From the NCBI RefSeq assembly GCF_902459465.1, contig NC_047083.1, positions 994,501 through 1,058,500 of the forward strand: a DNA stretch of 64,000 nucleotides. The letters are read 5' to 3'. Origin of the DNA: Asterias rubens (taxonomy: Eukaryota > Echinodermata > Asteroidea > Forcipulatida > Asteriidae). Below, piece by piece: positions 1-10,166 of the stretch; within the stretch, counting starts at the first letter, position 1; each line of letters opens with the position of its first letter. The translations under genes and the position numbers were made by a program. The notes beneath the pieces are model-generated. The model saw only the letters and a program-made list of their open reading frames with translations. It did no database searches and had not been told where the DNA came from.

Positions 1-2000
1 GTATTTTGCTATCATTAGTAGACTTAATCTTCACAGTTTTAAATTTTTACTAAATACTACAAAGTGTTGTTTTTTGTAAACAAAACAAAGTCTATGGTGC
101 AGAAAAATTTGCCCTCTGTCACTAAACTTAATTTCTGCCACAATCTTTGCCATGTTTCCGGTATTCAGTACCAGTAATAAATGATAATACTCATTTCACA
201 AAAAAAGAACCAGACTCTTTGTTCTTTCAGTCTCAGTTTGATTACACTTAATTGGATTGGAGTACAACAAGATCCAAGATGTTAAATGGTCAAGATGGGT
301 TTTCCTACTGGAAAATTTACACGTTTTTTATGTCGGGTTGTGCTCAGTGGTCATGGGTAGTTGCGGCTGGCTGCCAAATGCACACTTGATCTCATCCTAA
401 ATTTCCCATTGATTAGAAATCTTGAAAACATTTCTTATTCTTATACTTTATTTGAATCTGAGAAACAATTCATGCATGAATTCTTTTTCAGATTTCTGAG
501 GATTGAGGTCCAGGCATTAATGCTGTGGCTACTGATGCAGTTTGTACACTCTTTTACCTTGCTAAATATGAAAATACCGGGACTTTTTTCTCTCTGTGTT
601 CTCAGCAAATCAACACTGTTTTCGGTTGAACCTTCCACATGTGACTTGTATTTTTACTTGATATTTTTGCTAATAAATCAGAATATCATTAGCAAAAAAC
701 AAATGGTCTTTATGTTTTTTGTAAATTTGTGTTTTTGGTTTTTTTTTGGAGCAATGTTCCCCATATAATTTTGAGCAGGGACAAACGTTCAATTTCTTCC
801 AAAAACTTTTAAAGTGTGTATATTTTTATGTCCAAAGTTTTTTTTTTTAGCATTTTGCATTATTTACTATTTGCGAGTTGATTTATTGGTAGCGGCGGGT
901 GCACCTCGCCCCATTGGGGGTGTTTGCCTGTCTTCAAGGCGTTCATGGCGGCATCAGCGGTTTCTGAATGGTTCCACTTTATGCATGCAATAGGTAGCTT
1001 TTAAAAGGGGTCTTTTAAATTTCCTTTCTTTGATGGTTGTCTTTGGCACCCCCCCCCCCCCCCGGATATTTCGTTGACGCTCTTTTCTTCTTCGTCTTCC
1101 GGTTGTTGCTAAGGACTCTTAATGCACCCCCCCCCCCCCCCCCCGATCCCTCGCCGCACAAAAAGTCATAGAGCTATCAATAATGCACAAAGTGCTTACT
1201 ACTAAACCTCTATTACTTTACGCCAGTTCATTTGCATGCATTGTATTATAGTACCAACTTCTATGCGAGCTTATCCACATACGTACAGAGGATTTTAATT
1301 GGATTATCGACCCTGTGTGACTCAATGGTTTATAATGTTTTGGCGGGAGTGGTGTGTTTTGACTTGCATTTTGTAGTCGGAGCAGTTTCCCCTTCTATGC
1401 TGGGAACACATTCATGACCGACATGACAAGCAATATTTCAGTCGATCCTACAGCGCCGTTGATCGCCGGCCGACCATCATCCTGCTAAAACAATAAAAGA
1501 CACTAAAGGTACGTAAAGTACACGTGGTGACCCAAGTAGACCGGGGAGAGGAAAACGGTTAGATATTTCCTACATTCACTCGTCTTGTTTCAGAGCAAGG
1601 TGCGACTATAAATATTAAGTGCCAAGTTACACCGTCCGGTTTGAGCTTCGTGGTGGATCAGTGGATGATCTCTGGATGATCTCTGGTACCATTGAGGGAA
1701 CTCCGTGGTGAGAGTACACAAATTAATAGAAACAATCCTGGGCTGGGTGTGCTATTATGCTGAGTGGCATACGCACACAGTGGACTTCACTGATGTAGAG
1801 CTTTTCACTCCTCTCCCAATCTCATCACTGTTCTGTCAGCATATCTTCACGGTCTCAGATAGACATGATATGATAGAGATCTTATTCTCCCTGCTTTTTA
1901 ATTGCATTTATGGGATTACTGTGACGGATTTTTAGGAAATTTGGGCAGACAGGTATTTCCCTGCCCCTCCAAAATAAAAACTGACTGAAAGTTTCAAACC
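1..2000. other. Intergenic / 5' flank of ZNF-A, no gene recognised
   Basis: AT-rich DNA without a convincing coding exon. It holds two pure C tracts (about 1050-1064 and 1129-1144). An AATAAA at 1490 could be a polyadenylation signal of a gene ending to the left, but there is no support beyond the hexamer. The 135-codon open frame at 361-768 has no recognisable domain and low-complexity, hydrophobic composition, so it is not called. No copy of the GAGGGCGCTGC leader exon seen in ZNF-B, C and D was found here. Confidence 0.5.
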
Positions 2001-2093
2001 TAAAATTGCTTAACAGCAAGAAAAAAGGTTTTAAATTTTTGGGGCCATTTCTGGAAAATTTGTCGACTATTGACGACTTCAGTTTTGAAAAAT

Positions 2094-3806
2094 ATGGAGA
2101 CTGGAAAAGAATTTGTTTGTGATGTTTGTGGAAAAGCCTTCTCATATGAATCCAAACTGATCACCCATCAGCGTGTCCACACTAAAGCGAAACCATTTGA
2201 CTGTGAAGTTTGTGGTAAAAGCTTCGCATCGAAAGGGTCAGTGACAGTTCATCAACGTGTCCACACTGGAGAGAAACCATTTGACTGTGACATATGTGGA
2301 AAAGCCTTCGCGGTAAAATCTCATGTGACAACCCATCGTCGTGTTCACACTGGAGAGAGACCGTATGCTTGTGATCTTTGTGGACAAGGTTTTGCGACGA
2401 AAGGTAACCTGCAACTTCATCATACGCGTAACCATACTTCAGAGAAACCGTTTGTTTGTGTTACTTGTGGCAAATCCTTTGCTGAAAAAATCCAACTTGT
2501 TAGACATCAGCGTGTTCGCACTGGAGAGAAACTGTTTAGTTGTGATGTTTGTGGAAAAGCATTCGCTGAATCTAAAGCTTTGAGAATACATCAGCGTATC
2601 CACACTGGAGAGAAACCATATATTTGTAATGTTTGTGGAAAAGCTTTCAGACAAAGTGGTTCCTTGAACACCCATCAGCTTGTCCACACTGGAGAAAAAC
2701 CATTTGACTGCGACGTTTGTGGTAAAGCCTTCTCGATAAAATTACATCTAAGACGCCATCAGCGTATCCACACTGGAGAGAAACCATTTGGTTGCGATGT
2801 TTGTGGAAAAGCTTTTCCACGGCAAGATGCTCTGGTAAATCATCAGCGTGTCCACACTGGAGAGAAACCATTTGGTTGTGATCTTTGTGGACAATTCTTC
2901 AAATGTAAAGCTTATGTGACCACCCATCAGCAGCTAGTCCACAATGGAGAGAAAGATTTTGCTTGTGAATTTTGTGGGAAATGTTTCGGGAGTAAAAGTT
3001 ACAGGGACATCCATCTGCGTCTTCACACCGGAGAGAAACCATATTGTTGTAACGTTTGCGGAAAAGCCTTCCCAATCAAAGGTAATTTGATCTCTCATCA
3101 GCGTGTCCACACAGAAGAGAAGCCTTTTGATTGTGATGTTTGTGGACAATTCTTCAAAACACAAGCTTATGTAATCGCCCATCAAGAGCGTGTCCACAGT
3201 GAAGAGAAAGGTTTTGCTTGTGAAATTTGTGGGAAATGTTTTGCTGATAAAACCCAACTTGTTAGACATCAGCGTGTTCGCACTGGAGAGAAACTGTTTA
3301 GTTGTGATGTTTGTGGAAAAGCATTCGCTGAATCTAAAGCTTTGAGAATACATCAGCATATCCACACTGGAGAGAAACCATATATTTGTAATGTTTGTGG
3401 AAAAGCTTTCAGACAAAGTGGTTCCTTGAACACCCATCAGCTTGTCCACACTGGAGAAAAACCATTTGACTGCGACGTTTGTGGTAAAGCCTTCTCGATA
3501 AAATTACATCTAAGACGCCATCAGCGTATCCACACTGGAGAGAAACCATTTGGTTGCGATGTTTGTGGAAAAGCTTTTTCACGGCAAGATGCTCTGGTAA
3601 ATCATCAGCGTGTCCACACAGAAGAGAAGCCTTTTGATTGTGATGTTTGTGGACAATTCTTCAAAACACAAGCTTATGTAATCGCCCATCAAGAGCGTGT
3701 CCACAGTGAAGAGAAAGCTTTTGCTTGTGAAATTTGTGGGAAATGTTTTGGAAGTAAAATTTCCAGGAACACCCATCACAAAATCCACGCTAAAAAGAGA
3801 CCATAA
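2094..3806 (+). CDS. ZNF-A: poly-C2H2 zinc-finger protein, about 20 fingers (finger exon)
   Basis: Nuclear DNA-binding protein, probably a transcriptional regulator. The first ATG is at 2094, and the open frame continues upstream to 2001, with a possible splice acceptor at 2015-2016, so an upstream coding exon is possible. From ATG 2094 the product is 570 aa and is almost entirely C-x2-C-x12-H-x3-H fingers joined by TGEKP-like linkers. I count 20 fingers. The fifth and fourteenth end in Arg instead of the last His (HQRVR) and are probably zinc-weak. Fingers 5-9 and 14-18 are near-identical copies offset by 762 bp, and fingers 13-14 resemble 19-20. No KRAB, BTB or SCAN domain is visible. The stop lies inside a hairpin-forming insertion, and a further intact finger follows it. 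The N-terminal motif shared by ZNF-B and C is absent. DNA target unknown. Confidence 0.85.
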   Translation: METGKEFVCDVCGKAFSYESKLITHQRVHTKAKPFDCEVCGKSFASKGSVTVHQRVHTGEKPFDCDICGKAFAVKSHVTTHRRVHTGERPYACDLCGQGFATKGNLQLHHTRNHTSEKPFVCVTCGKSFAEKIQLVRHQRVRTGEKLFSCDVCGKAFAESKALRIHQRIHTGEKPYICNVCGKAFRQSGSLNTHQLVHTGEKPFDCDVCGKAFSIKLHLRRHQRIHTGEKPFGCDVCGKAFPRQDALVNHQRVHTGEKPFGCDLCGQFFKCKAYVTTHQQLVHNGEKDFACEFCGKCFGSKSYRDIHLRLHTGEKPYCCNVCGKAFPIKGNLISHQRVHTEEKPFDCDVCGQFFKTQAYVIAHQERVHSEEKGFACEICGKCFADKTQLVRHQRVRTGEKLFSCDVCGKAFAESKALRIHQHIHTGEKPYICNVCGKAFRQSGSLNTHQLVHTGEKPFDCDVCGKAFSIKLHLRRHQRIHTGEKPFGCDVCGKAFSRQDALVNHQRVHTEEKPFDCDVCGQFFKTQAYVIAHQERVHSEEKAFACEICGKCFGSKISRNTHHKIHAKKRP

Positions 3807-3839
3807 TTTTTGTTAAATAAAAAAAATTATGGTCTCTGT
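3797..3839. repeat. Perfect 16-bp inverted repeat across the ZNF-A stop codon
   Basis: Arms 3797-3812 and 3824-3839 are exact reverse complements with an 11-nt A/T-rich loop. The TAA stop of ZNF-A lies at the arm/loop side. After the hairpin the sequence resumes as zinc-finger code, so the hairpin looks like a small insertion that broke the array. Confidence 0.8.
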
Positions 3840-4720
3840 TGTTGTGACGTTTGTGGAAGAGGGTTGGCAACTAGTGGTTACTTGGGGTCTCATCGGCGTG
3901 TCCACACTAGAAAGAAAACATTATGATTTTGACCATTTAGTGGAGAAACCTTTTCTTGTTGATAGTGTAACCTAACATGTCATCAGCAGCTTGTCCACAC
4001 CTGGGTCCAATTTCATGGCTCTGCTTGCCGTTAGCACAGAACCAGCGCTAATGGAAGCAGAGAATTTTGTATACATGCAAGCGTATTTCACAAGCAGCTA
4101 GTGGCGATTTTTGGCTTCTGCGCATGTGTACTAAACATTACTAGGCATTCTACGCTTACAAGGCTAGTGCAGAAATTCGGCATAGACACACAGAACTCTG
4201 AGATTGGATAATGGTGTCAAATCCAAGTTTTTGGTTGTTGTATAAATAAAATTTATTCACAAGTCTACACTTCTGAGAGATAATTTCTTTCTGACATTTT
4301 CTGGAAACCCCTTTAGCAGACCGTAACTCACAATTTAAGAATTTCAGGAAACTTAAAAGGCAACCCCAAAACAGAGACAATTTTTGACATTTGTGGGCTA
4401 AGCTTTTACAGGAAGAATTGTTGCAACTACCAACCAGTCAGGAGGCCATTATTGTCCAGAAATATTGTCATATTGATATTTTCTTTGAGTTAAAAAAAAA
4501 AAAAAAAAAATCCAATACAGTCAAGAGAGTCTTTTTGTTCGATGTGACATTTGTGGAAAAGCCTTCTCTTGACGACCACAAAGGAGAGTTCATACCGAAG
4601 TCAAACCTTTCGTGAACAAATACTGTATTATTTTTTCACTGGGGAGAGATAATGTCTTTGTGACTTTAAAAGCTTTTACACATTAAAACACAATGAAGAC
4701 CAGCAAAGGATCCAAACAGA
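3828..4720 (+). pseudogene. Decayed C2H2 fingers downstream of ZNF-A
   Basis: Directly after the stop hairpin (about 3834-3906) one complete finger can be read (CCCDVCGRG...HRRVH). A disrupted finger remnant follows (about 3935-3998), and another at 4545-4600 (CDICGKAFS then stop). Scattered TGTGAC...AAAGC remnants continue to about 4720. Frames are broken by stops and small indels. These look like former C-terminal fingers of ZNF-A now lying in its 3' UTR or flank. Confidence 0.7.
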
Positions 4721-6322
4721 AGCAAAGTTTTGATCCGATCAAATAAAAAAAGGTGTTTGTTGACCACAGTAATTTTTTGTTTGTTGATACATTTCAACAA
4801 AATGGCATAATCTATGCTTTAATTCGTTTAAACCCTGTGCTGATACCACTTTTGGTTACTAAAGTTGTAGACAATCTAGATGTGCAAGTGAATTAAACTG
4901 GGAAAAGAGGTTTTGAAGTCACTGTTAATTGACCACATCAACACCTTTTCATTATTTGTTAATTTTAACCCTTTTTTTTAAATATGTATTAGGTTTTGGT
5001 ATAAAATAATAATTTTGTCATTTAGGCCTAACTGTACATTTTTTTCTTTCTCAGTTTAAACTGTGTTGGCCTGTATTTCAAAGACTCATTTAGCTTGATC
5101 ACATCACATTTTCTTAAACACACTGGACACCCTTTTGGTAATTGTCAAAGACCAGTCTTCTCACATGGTGTATCTCAACATTATACACAAAATAACAAAC
5201 CTGTGAAAATTTGAACTCAAGTGGTCATCGAAGTTTCAAACAAAATGCTTGTCACAGTAAGCTTTGTGCTTTCAGTGGTCTTTAAATCAAATTTGTGGAA
5301 AATAACTTCTTTCTCGAAAAATACGTTTCTTCACAGGGAGCCGTTTCTCACAAAGATTTATACTAGAAACTCTCAATTGCTCGTTACCAAGTAGGTTTTT
5401 ATGCCAACAAATATATTCAGTAATAACCAATAGTGTCCACTGCCTTTAAGTGAAATCATGTGTGACTTTATTTTAATGAGCTCTATTTTTATATGTAGTG
5501 TGTAAGATTTGTGGAAACCATTGACTGTATTTTTGACCCCATGAGGGCGCTTTCAATGAATTTCTGTGCTTTTTGATGGTAGTTTTATCTAAAGGCCTGT
5601 CCGAACTGACGGCTACAGTCTACATGTACATCTAGTAGGAATTTGGAAGCACAAGGGAAGAGTGAGAAAAGTAGCTGAAACAATAGACTTGATGACAAGA
5701 AATTATCACTGCCCCCCCCCCCTCCCCCCAAACACATGTTGCGACTGACTCACACACATACTGGGATCGAGGGTGTGTGTACCGTCCCCGTAACCACTCC
5801 GCGCTAAACAATTACCGTCTTGACTTCAAGACTACTGAAACTAGAGAGCTAGGACACAAACCTCTGCAAGGGTCAAAACATCAAGCCTTAAACTTTTATT
5901 TGCTTTATAAATGTAAAATGTCATTTTGGTTAAGGGTAAGCGGTTTGCAATAACTAAATCTGTTTTCTTTTCTTTTTTTAAAGGAGTACTGTGTTATTTG
6001 TGTTAACTTGTATTTTAGTTTAGCTTTAAGTGCTTTCGGGTAATTTGATGTGTCGTTTTAACTGATAACATTTGTAGCAATTTAACTTTTGTACTAGAAA
6101 TACTTTTTTGAGTGAACCAAAAACAATAGTAGTCTAGTTATCCTGTGAGGATTTGTTTTGAAGAGAAATTATTTGTAATATAAAAGATGTCAGTAATTTT
6201 GACAAAGGAGACAGAAATAAAAACAATAGGATCAGGACTGACCTTTGTTCGGACTTTGATTTGTTTTGATGATTTAGACAAACCTCAGTATGAGGTGGGA
6301 AGGGAAGACTAATCTTGCTTGC
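3999..6322. other. 3' flank of ZNF-A
   Basis: Apart from finger remnants this holds one TTAA-flanked MITE (5118-5445), a poly-C tract near 5707-5727 and candidate AATAAA signals (for example 4246 and 6217). Blocks around 5500-5560, 6165-6270 and 6525-6690 are recognisably homologous to the 3' flanks of ZNF-B (10594-10650, 11220-11410) and ZNF-C (15398-15460, 16250-16640), so the duplicated unit includes the 3' UTR. Confidence 0.55.
5118..5445. mobile_element. TTAA-flanked MITE (family T), complete copy 1
   Basis: Terminal inverted repeats related to AGGCAGTGGACACTATTGG begin and end the element; the left end is diverged. TTAA lies immediately outside both ends (5114-5117 and 5446-5449). Length 328 bp; noncoding. 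Confidence 0.75.
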
Positions 6323-6518
6323 CCCAATTTCAAAGAGCTGCTAAGCACACAAAAGTTTGCCTAGCATGAAATTTCTTCCTTGATAAAAAAAGAATTACCA
6401 ACCAAATTTCCCACAGATATGCAACATATAGAAATTTGATGGGTAATTTTGTTTTTATCAAGGAAGGAATGTCATGCTAAGGACATTTTTTGTGCTAAGC
6501 AGCTCTTTGAAAATGTGC
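6323..6518. mobile_element. Palindromic MITE (family H, CAATTTCA-AGAGCTGCTAAGCAC ends)
   Basis: Long inverted repeat. The left end reads CAATTTCAAAGAGCTGCTAA and the right end is its approximate reverse complement; internal TTATCAAGGAAG segments are also inverted. Related copies are at 62867-63096 (METTL15 intron 4), 54703-54848 and 56061-56215 (KIF18A introns) and 19516-19700. Noncoding. Confidence 0.65.
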
Positions 6519-7034
6519 CCTCTGGTCTCTATTTTGTGATTTGAAAACCAGTACTCATCACTTATAGCATACAGGGAACGTGACACAGAGTAAGGTATAG
6601 AAATCAACTTAAAGAGTTTACGATGTAATGATGAATTTGAAGTTTTAGTGGACAATGCAATGTCATTATCAGCCTTCATTGTTTTGTTTTTCTAGCACTC
6701 TTTATTGGTCAGTTGTAAAGAACCTCAGGCCTTTAGATGGGAGTCCACATAATTAAGAAATAATTATGCACTAAACACAAACAGCTTTGTCAAAAATCTG
6801 TCAAGTAAAATTGTTGGCTCAAAGATAAAAACTGCATGTATTTTCCAAACTCCAGAGTCTCCACCAGGATATATCATCATCGGATGGTGTTTTTTCCTGT
6901 ACATATTATGTACCATCCTCAAACAAAATGTTCCCGATGTTTTAAATCGATTCATAACACAAAAGTTACCCATTGGGCGTATGCACTGTCTCCGCCCCTT
7001 TTATTAATTTCTCACTAAACGCAGAAATGCATAG

Positions 7035-7148
7035 AGGGCGCTGCTGCAAAGAGCTCAATTGATTAGAACGTTCTTTTTGTGTGTGCGTCGAGAAAGTGAT
7101 TGGTGGACTTGAAAACTTGTATTTTTCACACGTCTGTCGACAAGAATG
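7035..7148 (+). other. ZNF-B noncoding first exon (predicted)
   Basis: Begins near AGAGGGCGCTGC and ends at a strong donor (AATG|GTAAGT, GT at 7149-7150). The same layout occurs before ZNF-C and ZNF-D: GAGGGCGCTGC, then about 115-120 bp, then GGTAAGTT, then a conserved GTGCATAACTTT-like stretch. The transcription start is inferred, not shown. The terminal ATG leads only to a short frame closed in exon 2. Confidence 0.55.
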
Positions 7149-8038
7149 GTAAGTTATATTTTACAATGAAGTGCATAACTTTAAAAATTTTAAAACCGTG
7201 GTTTCTACTCGTTGATAGGCGTAATCAGTTGACTTTGATTTGAAGAAGAACGTAAAAATATGAACCGTTTTTTTTTTGTACGGTGGGAATATGCTGTACA
7301 TCATATTCCATAGAGGAAGGACTGTATTGTCACTTGTGTAAAGACAACTCGTCAGTCCATGGAGCGGTCAGTCGGCGGACAACTCGACGGTTTAGACAAC
7401 TCGACCTTCGATACAACTCGACGTGTGTATATTAGTTACGTCATCACATAATATTGATAGATAGAGTCCTAGCCTAGCTAGACTAGTTTCCAGTAAAAAA
7501 TTAATCTCATGTCAGACTCGAGTCAATGTGCTTAGTTAATTAAAGTTTACATTTATTTACATTATTTAATAATTATTATTAGTATTATAAATATTAGGGC
7601 CTATAATAATATATATGTCATGATTTAATTTTTGCGTGAACCTCCTCAAATTAATCAGAATTATTCAAGAGCTCAAAAACTCATCTAAATCTCTCAAGGT
7701 CAAGCACTCATTTTTGACGTGAAACTGAAAACAGTCCACATCCAACCATGGTCGGACATGATGGAGGGTCCATGATCCAACCAACATTCAACAACTCCAA
7801 ACCATACCAAAGGCTTAATAGCTTGACATTGTCATTTGTTCAAATTTGGGGAGAAATTCTACAATACAAGTTAAAGTAAGACTGCAGTTTGTTTAAATAT
7901 TTACTGGACCAATCATGTTTTTTGCCAGAGACTTGGGGGTCCATAGCCCCACTTGTGTGGCCAAGGATAGCTGAATCCTTAGATCCTTGCCCACACAAAT
8001 GGGGCTAGGGGGTCCAATATCACTAGTTAATTGTTGCC

Positions 8039-8125
8039 TACTCCTAGAACTTCTGGTTTTGTCCGGCTATCGTCTCCCGTACGGGAGACGATAGCCGGAC
8101 GAAACCGAAATAGTTCTAGTAGTAG
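8039..8125. mobile_element. 87-bp palindromic element with perfect 40-bp core, 8-bp target duplication
   Basis: The core 8061-8100 is a perfect palindrome (left arm GTCCGGCTATCGTCTCCCGT). The outer arms continue imperfectly to CTACTCCTAGAAC and GTTCTAGTAGTAG. TTGTTGCC is repeated directly outside (8031-8038 and 8126-8133), which fits an 8-bp hAT-type target-site duplication. Confidence 0.75.
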
Positions 8126-8300
8126 TTGTTGCCCTCCTCCTTCGTCGGGTCTTTGTGAAACCCGTCCCTGTCTACCTAAACATGACAATACAGTCATCAA
8201 GTTTCCATTGAAAAAAAAAAACTTTACAAGTGGCTTCCAGAAAATTATTTGTCACCCATTTGACCAGTTCCGGACTGGTTGATTACTCTATGATTCAATA

Positions 8301-8469
8301 GACCTTATGCACAGGACGTCATTTCAGAAGGGCGCCCTCACCTAGAGGTCAAAAGCAGGTTGTTCATTGGCCAAGTCTGTGCGCCGCGCGTACAAATCTG
8401 TTTGTTTCGATTGTTATGTCACCGTTTTACCTCTAAGATGTCAGCTGGATGACGTCAACGCATAAGGTC
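8301..8469. mobile_element. TA-flanked MITE (GACCTTATGC ends), copy 1
   Basis: Ends GACCTTATGC and GCATAAGGTC are exact inverted repeats, flanked by TA on both sides. The interior has CGTCAT and GACGTCA blocks also in inverted order. A second copy, in inverted orientation, is at 60775-60936. Confidence 0.7.
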
Positions 8470-8732
8470 TATTCTCAACAAATTCTAAGATGAACATTTT
8501 ATTTTATTACAAAGAAGATTACAGGTTACAAAAACATGTAAAATTATCAAAACTAAACTAGGTTTATACTGTACCAACATATTCCATTTTGTATAGTGTA
8601 CCTTGATGACATCATTTTTAATATTTTTAATATTAATTACTATTTTAAATTTCCTTTCATTTGTACAGCTGGCAATACTTTTCCTCAGACTTTAGAGCCT
8701 GGCTTGACACTGAGTCTGTAAGACTAAGAGTT

Positions 8733-10166
8733 ATGAACAATAATGAAAGGATGGACAAGTTAGAAAGTGACATCCTGCTAGAAAGCGAATCAAGGCGTTG
8801 TCTGGTTGTGAACTTGGGAACCAAATTGAACGTTTCTGACCTTTGCAAAAAAGAGGAGAAAATGAATAATTTGCCTGGAGAGAAACCATTTGTTTGTCGT
8901 TTTTGTGGAAAAACCTTTTCACTCAAAGCTGTCCTGATAAACCATCATCGTATCCACACTGGAGAAAAATCGTTTGTTTGTGATGAATGTGGAAAAGCTT
9001 TCTTACGAAAAGGTAACCTGACAGTCCATCAGCGTATCCACACTGGAGAGAGACCATTTGTTTGTGATGTATGTGGTAAAGCTTTTTCAAATAAGAACAG
9101 CCTGGCACGTCATCAGGGTATCCACATTGGAGAAACAAAAATTGTTTGTGAACTTTGTGGTAAAGCCTTCTCAAAGAAAAACTACTTGACACAGCATCAG
9201 AAAGTCCATAGTCAGGGTAGAAAAAAAGCATTGAACTGTAGCTTTTGTGAAAAAGCTTTTTCAGCTAAATCGGATCTGAGGCGCCATCAGCTGGTCCACA
9301 CTGGAGAGACCAAAGAAGATCAGACAAACAATCATCAGGATGTCGAAACTGGAGCGAAACCACCTGTTTGTGATGTTTGTGGAAAAGCCTATTCAAGTAA
9401 ACGTGTCCTGAGACGCCATCAGCGTATTCACACTGCAGAGAAACCATTTGTTTGTGATATTTGTGGAAAAGCCTTCACACGAAAAGATGATCTGACAGTC
9501 CATCAGGGTACCCACACTGGGCTGAGACCCTTTGCTTGTGATATTTGTGGAAAAGCTTTCCTCCTTAAGTACAAGCTGGCACGCCATCAGCATATCCACA
9601 CTGGAGAAAAACCATTTGTTTGTGAACATTGTGGTACACACTTCTCGGCCAAAAGTAGCTTGAAAAGCCATCAGCGTATCCACACTGGAGAAAAACCATT
9701 TGTTTGTGACCTTTGTGGAAAACCTTTTTCAATGAAAAGTGACTTAACACGGCATCAGCAAGTCCACAGTCATAGAGAAAAACCCAAACCATTTAACTGT
9801 AGCTTTTGCGAAAAAACTTTTTCAGCTAAATCAGATCTGAAACGCCATCAGCGTTCCCACACTGGAGAGAAACCATTTAAATGTGACATCTGTGGAAAAT
9901 CATTCTCCGTTCATCCTAACTTGGTACGCCATCAGCGTTTCCACACGGGGGAGAAACCATTTCTTTGCGATGTTTGTGGAAAACACTACTCACGAAAAAG
10001 TAACCTGATTGGCCATAAGCTGGTCCACACTGGAGAGAAGCCATTTGTGTGCGATATTTGTGGAAAATTCTTTGCAAAAAAAAGTAACATGACGAGCCAT
10101 CAGCGTATCCACACTTCAGAGAAAACATTGCTTTTTGTGATTGGAGAAGAGCCTCCGCCTTTATAA
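8733..10166 (+). CDS. ZNF-B: poly-C2H2 zinc-finger protein, 14 fingers
   Basis: Predicted sequence-specific DNA-binding nuclear protein. The finger exon starts at 8669 after an acceptor, and ATG 8733 is the first ATG in frame, giving 477 aa. Residues 1-52 are a short non-finger region with the blocks KLESDILLES, RRCL, LGTKL and SDLC, nearly the same in ZNF-C. I do not recognise it as KRAB, BTB, ZAD or SCAN. Fourteen C2H2 fingers follow, mostly FVCD(I/V)CGKAF types. Linkers after fingers 4, 5 and 10 are long and irregular (SQGRKKA, a stretch with TNNHQDVETGA, SHREKPKP), splitting the array into subarrays. Fingers 5 and 11 are related (FNCSFCEK..FSAKSDL). The C-terminus TLLFVIGEEPPPL looks like a frameshifted 15th finger. 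Confidence 0.88.
   Translation: MNNNERMDKLESDILLESESRRCLVVNLGTKLNVSDLCKKEEKMNNLPGEKPFVCRFCGKTFSLKAVLINHHRIHTGEKSFVCDECGKAFLRKGNLTVHQRIHTGERPFVCDVCGKAFSNKNSLARHQGIHIGETKIVCELCGKAFSKKNYLTQHQKVHSQGRKKALNCSFCEKAFSAKSDLRRHQLVHTGETKEDQTNNHQDVETGAKPPVCDVCGKAYSSKRVLRRHQRIHTAEKPFVCDICGKAFTRKDDLTVHQGTHTGLRPFACDICGKAFLLKYKLARHQHIHTGEKPFVCEHCGTHFSAKSSLKSHQRIHTGEKPFVCDLCGKPFSMKSDLTRHQQVHSHREKPKPFNCSFCEKTFSAKSDLKRHQRSHTGEKPFKCDICGKSFSVHPNLVRHQRFHTGEKPFLCDVCGKHYSRKSNLIGHKLVHTGEKPFVCDICGKFFAKKSNMTSHQRIHTSEKTLLFVIGEEPPPL

Larger units (their letters stand above)
7149..8668 (+). other. ZNF-B intron 1
   Basis: Donor at 7149 and acceptor TTTGTACAG ending at 8668 after a pyrimidine tract. It contains an 87-bp palindromic element (8039-8125) and a TA-flanked MITE (8301-8469). 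No coding signal. Confidence 0.55.

Noticed and set aside
361-768. 135-codon plus-strand open frame near the window start
   Set aside because: No domain, F/L-rich low-complexity translation, no splice or codon support; probably chance in AT-rich DNA.
1050-1144. Long poly-C/poly-G runs (also 5707, 15566, 24229, 37891 and 41443 regions)
   Set aside because: Simple sequence, length-unstable and prone to sequencing error; no function can be argued from the sequence.
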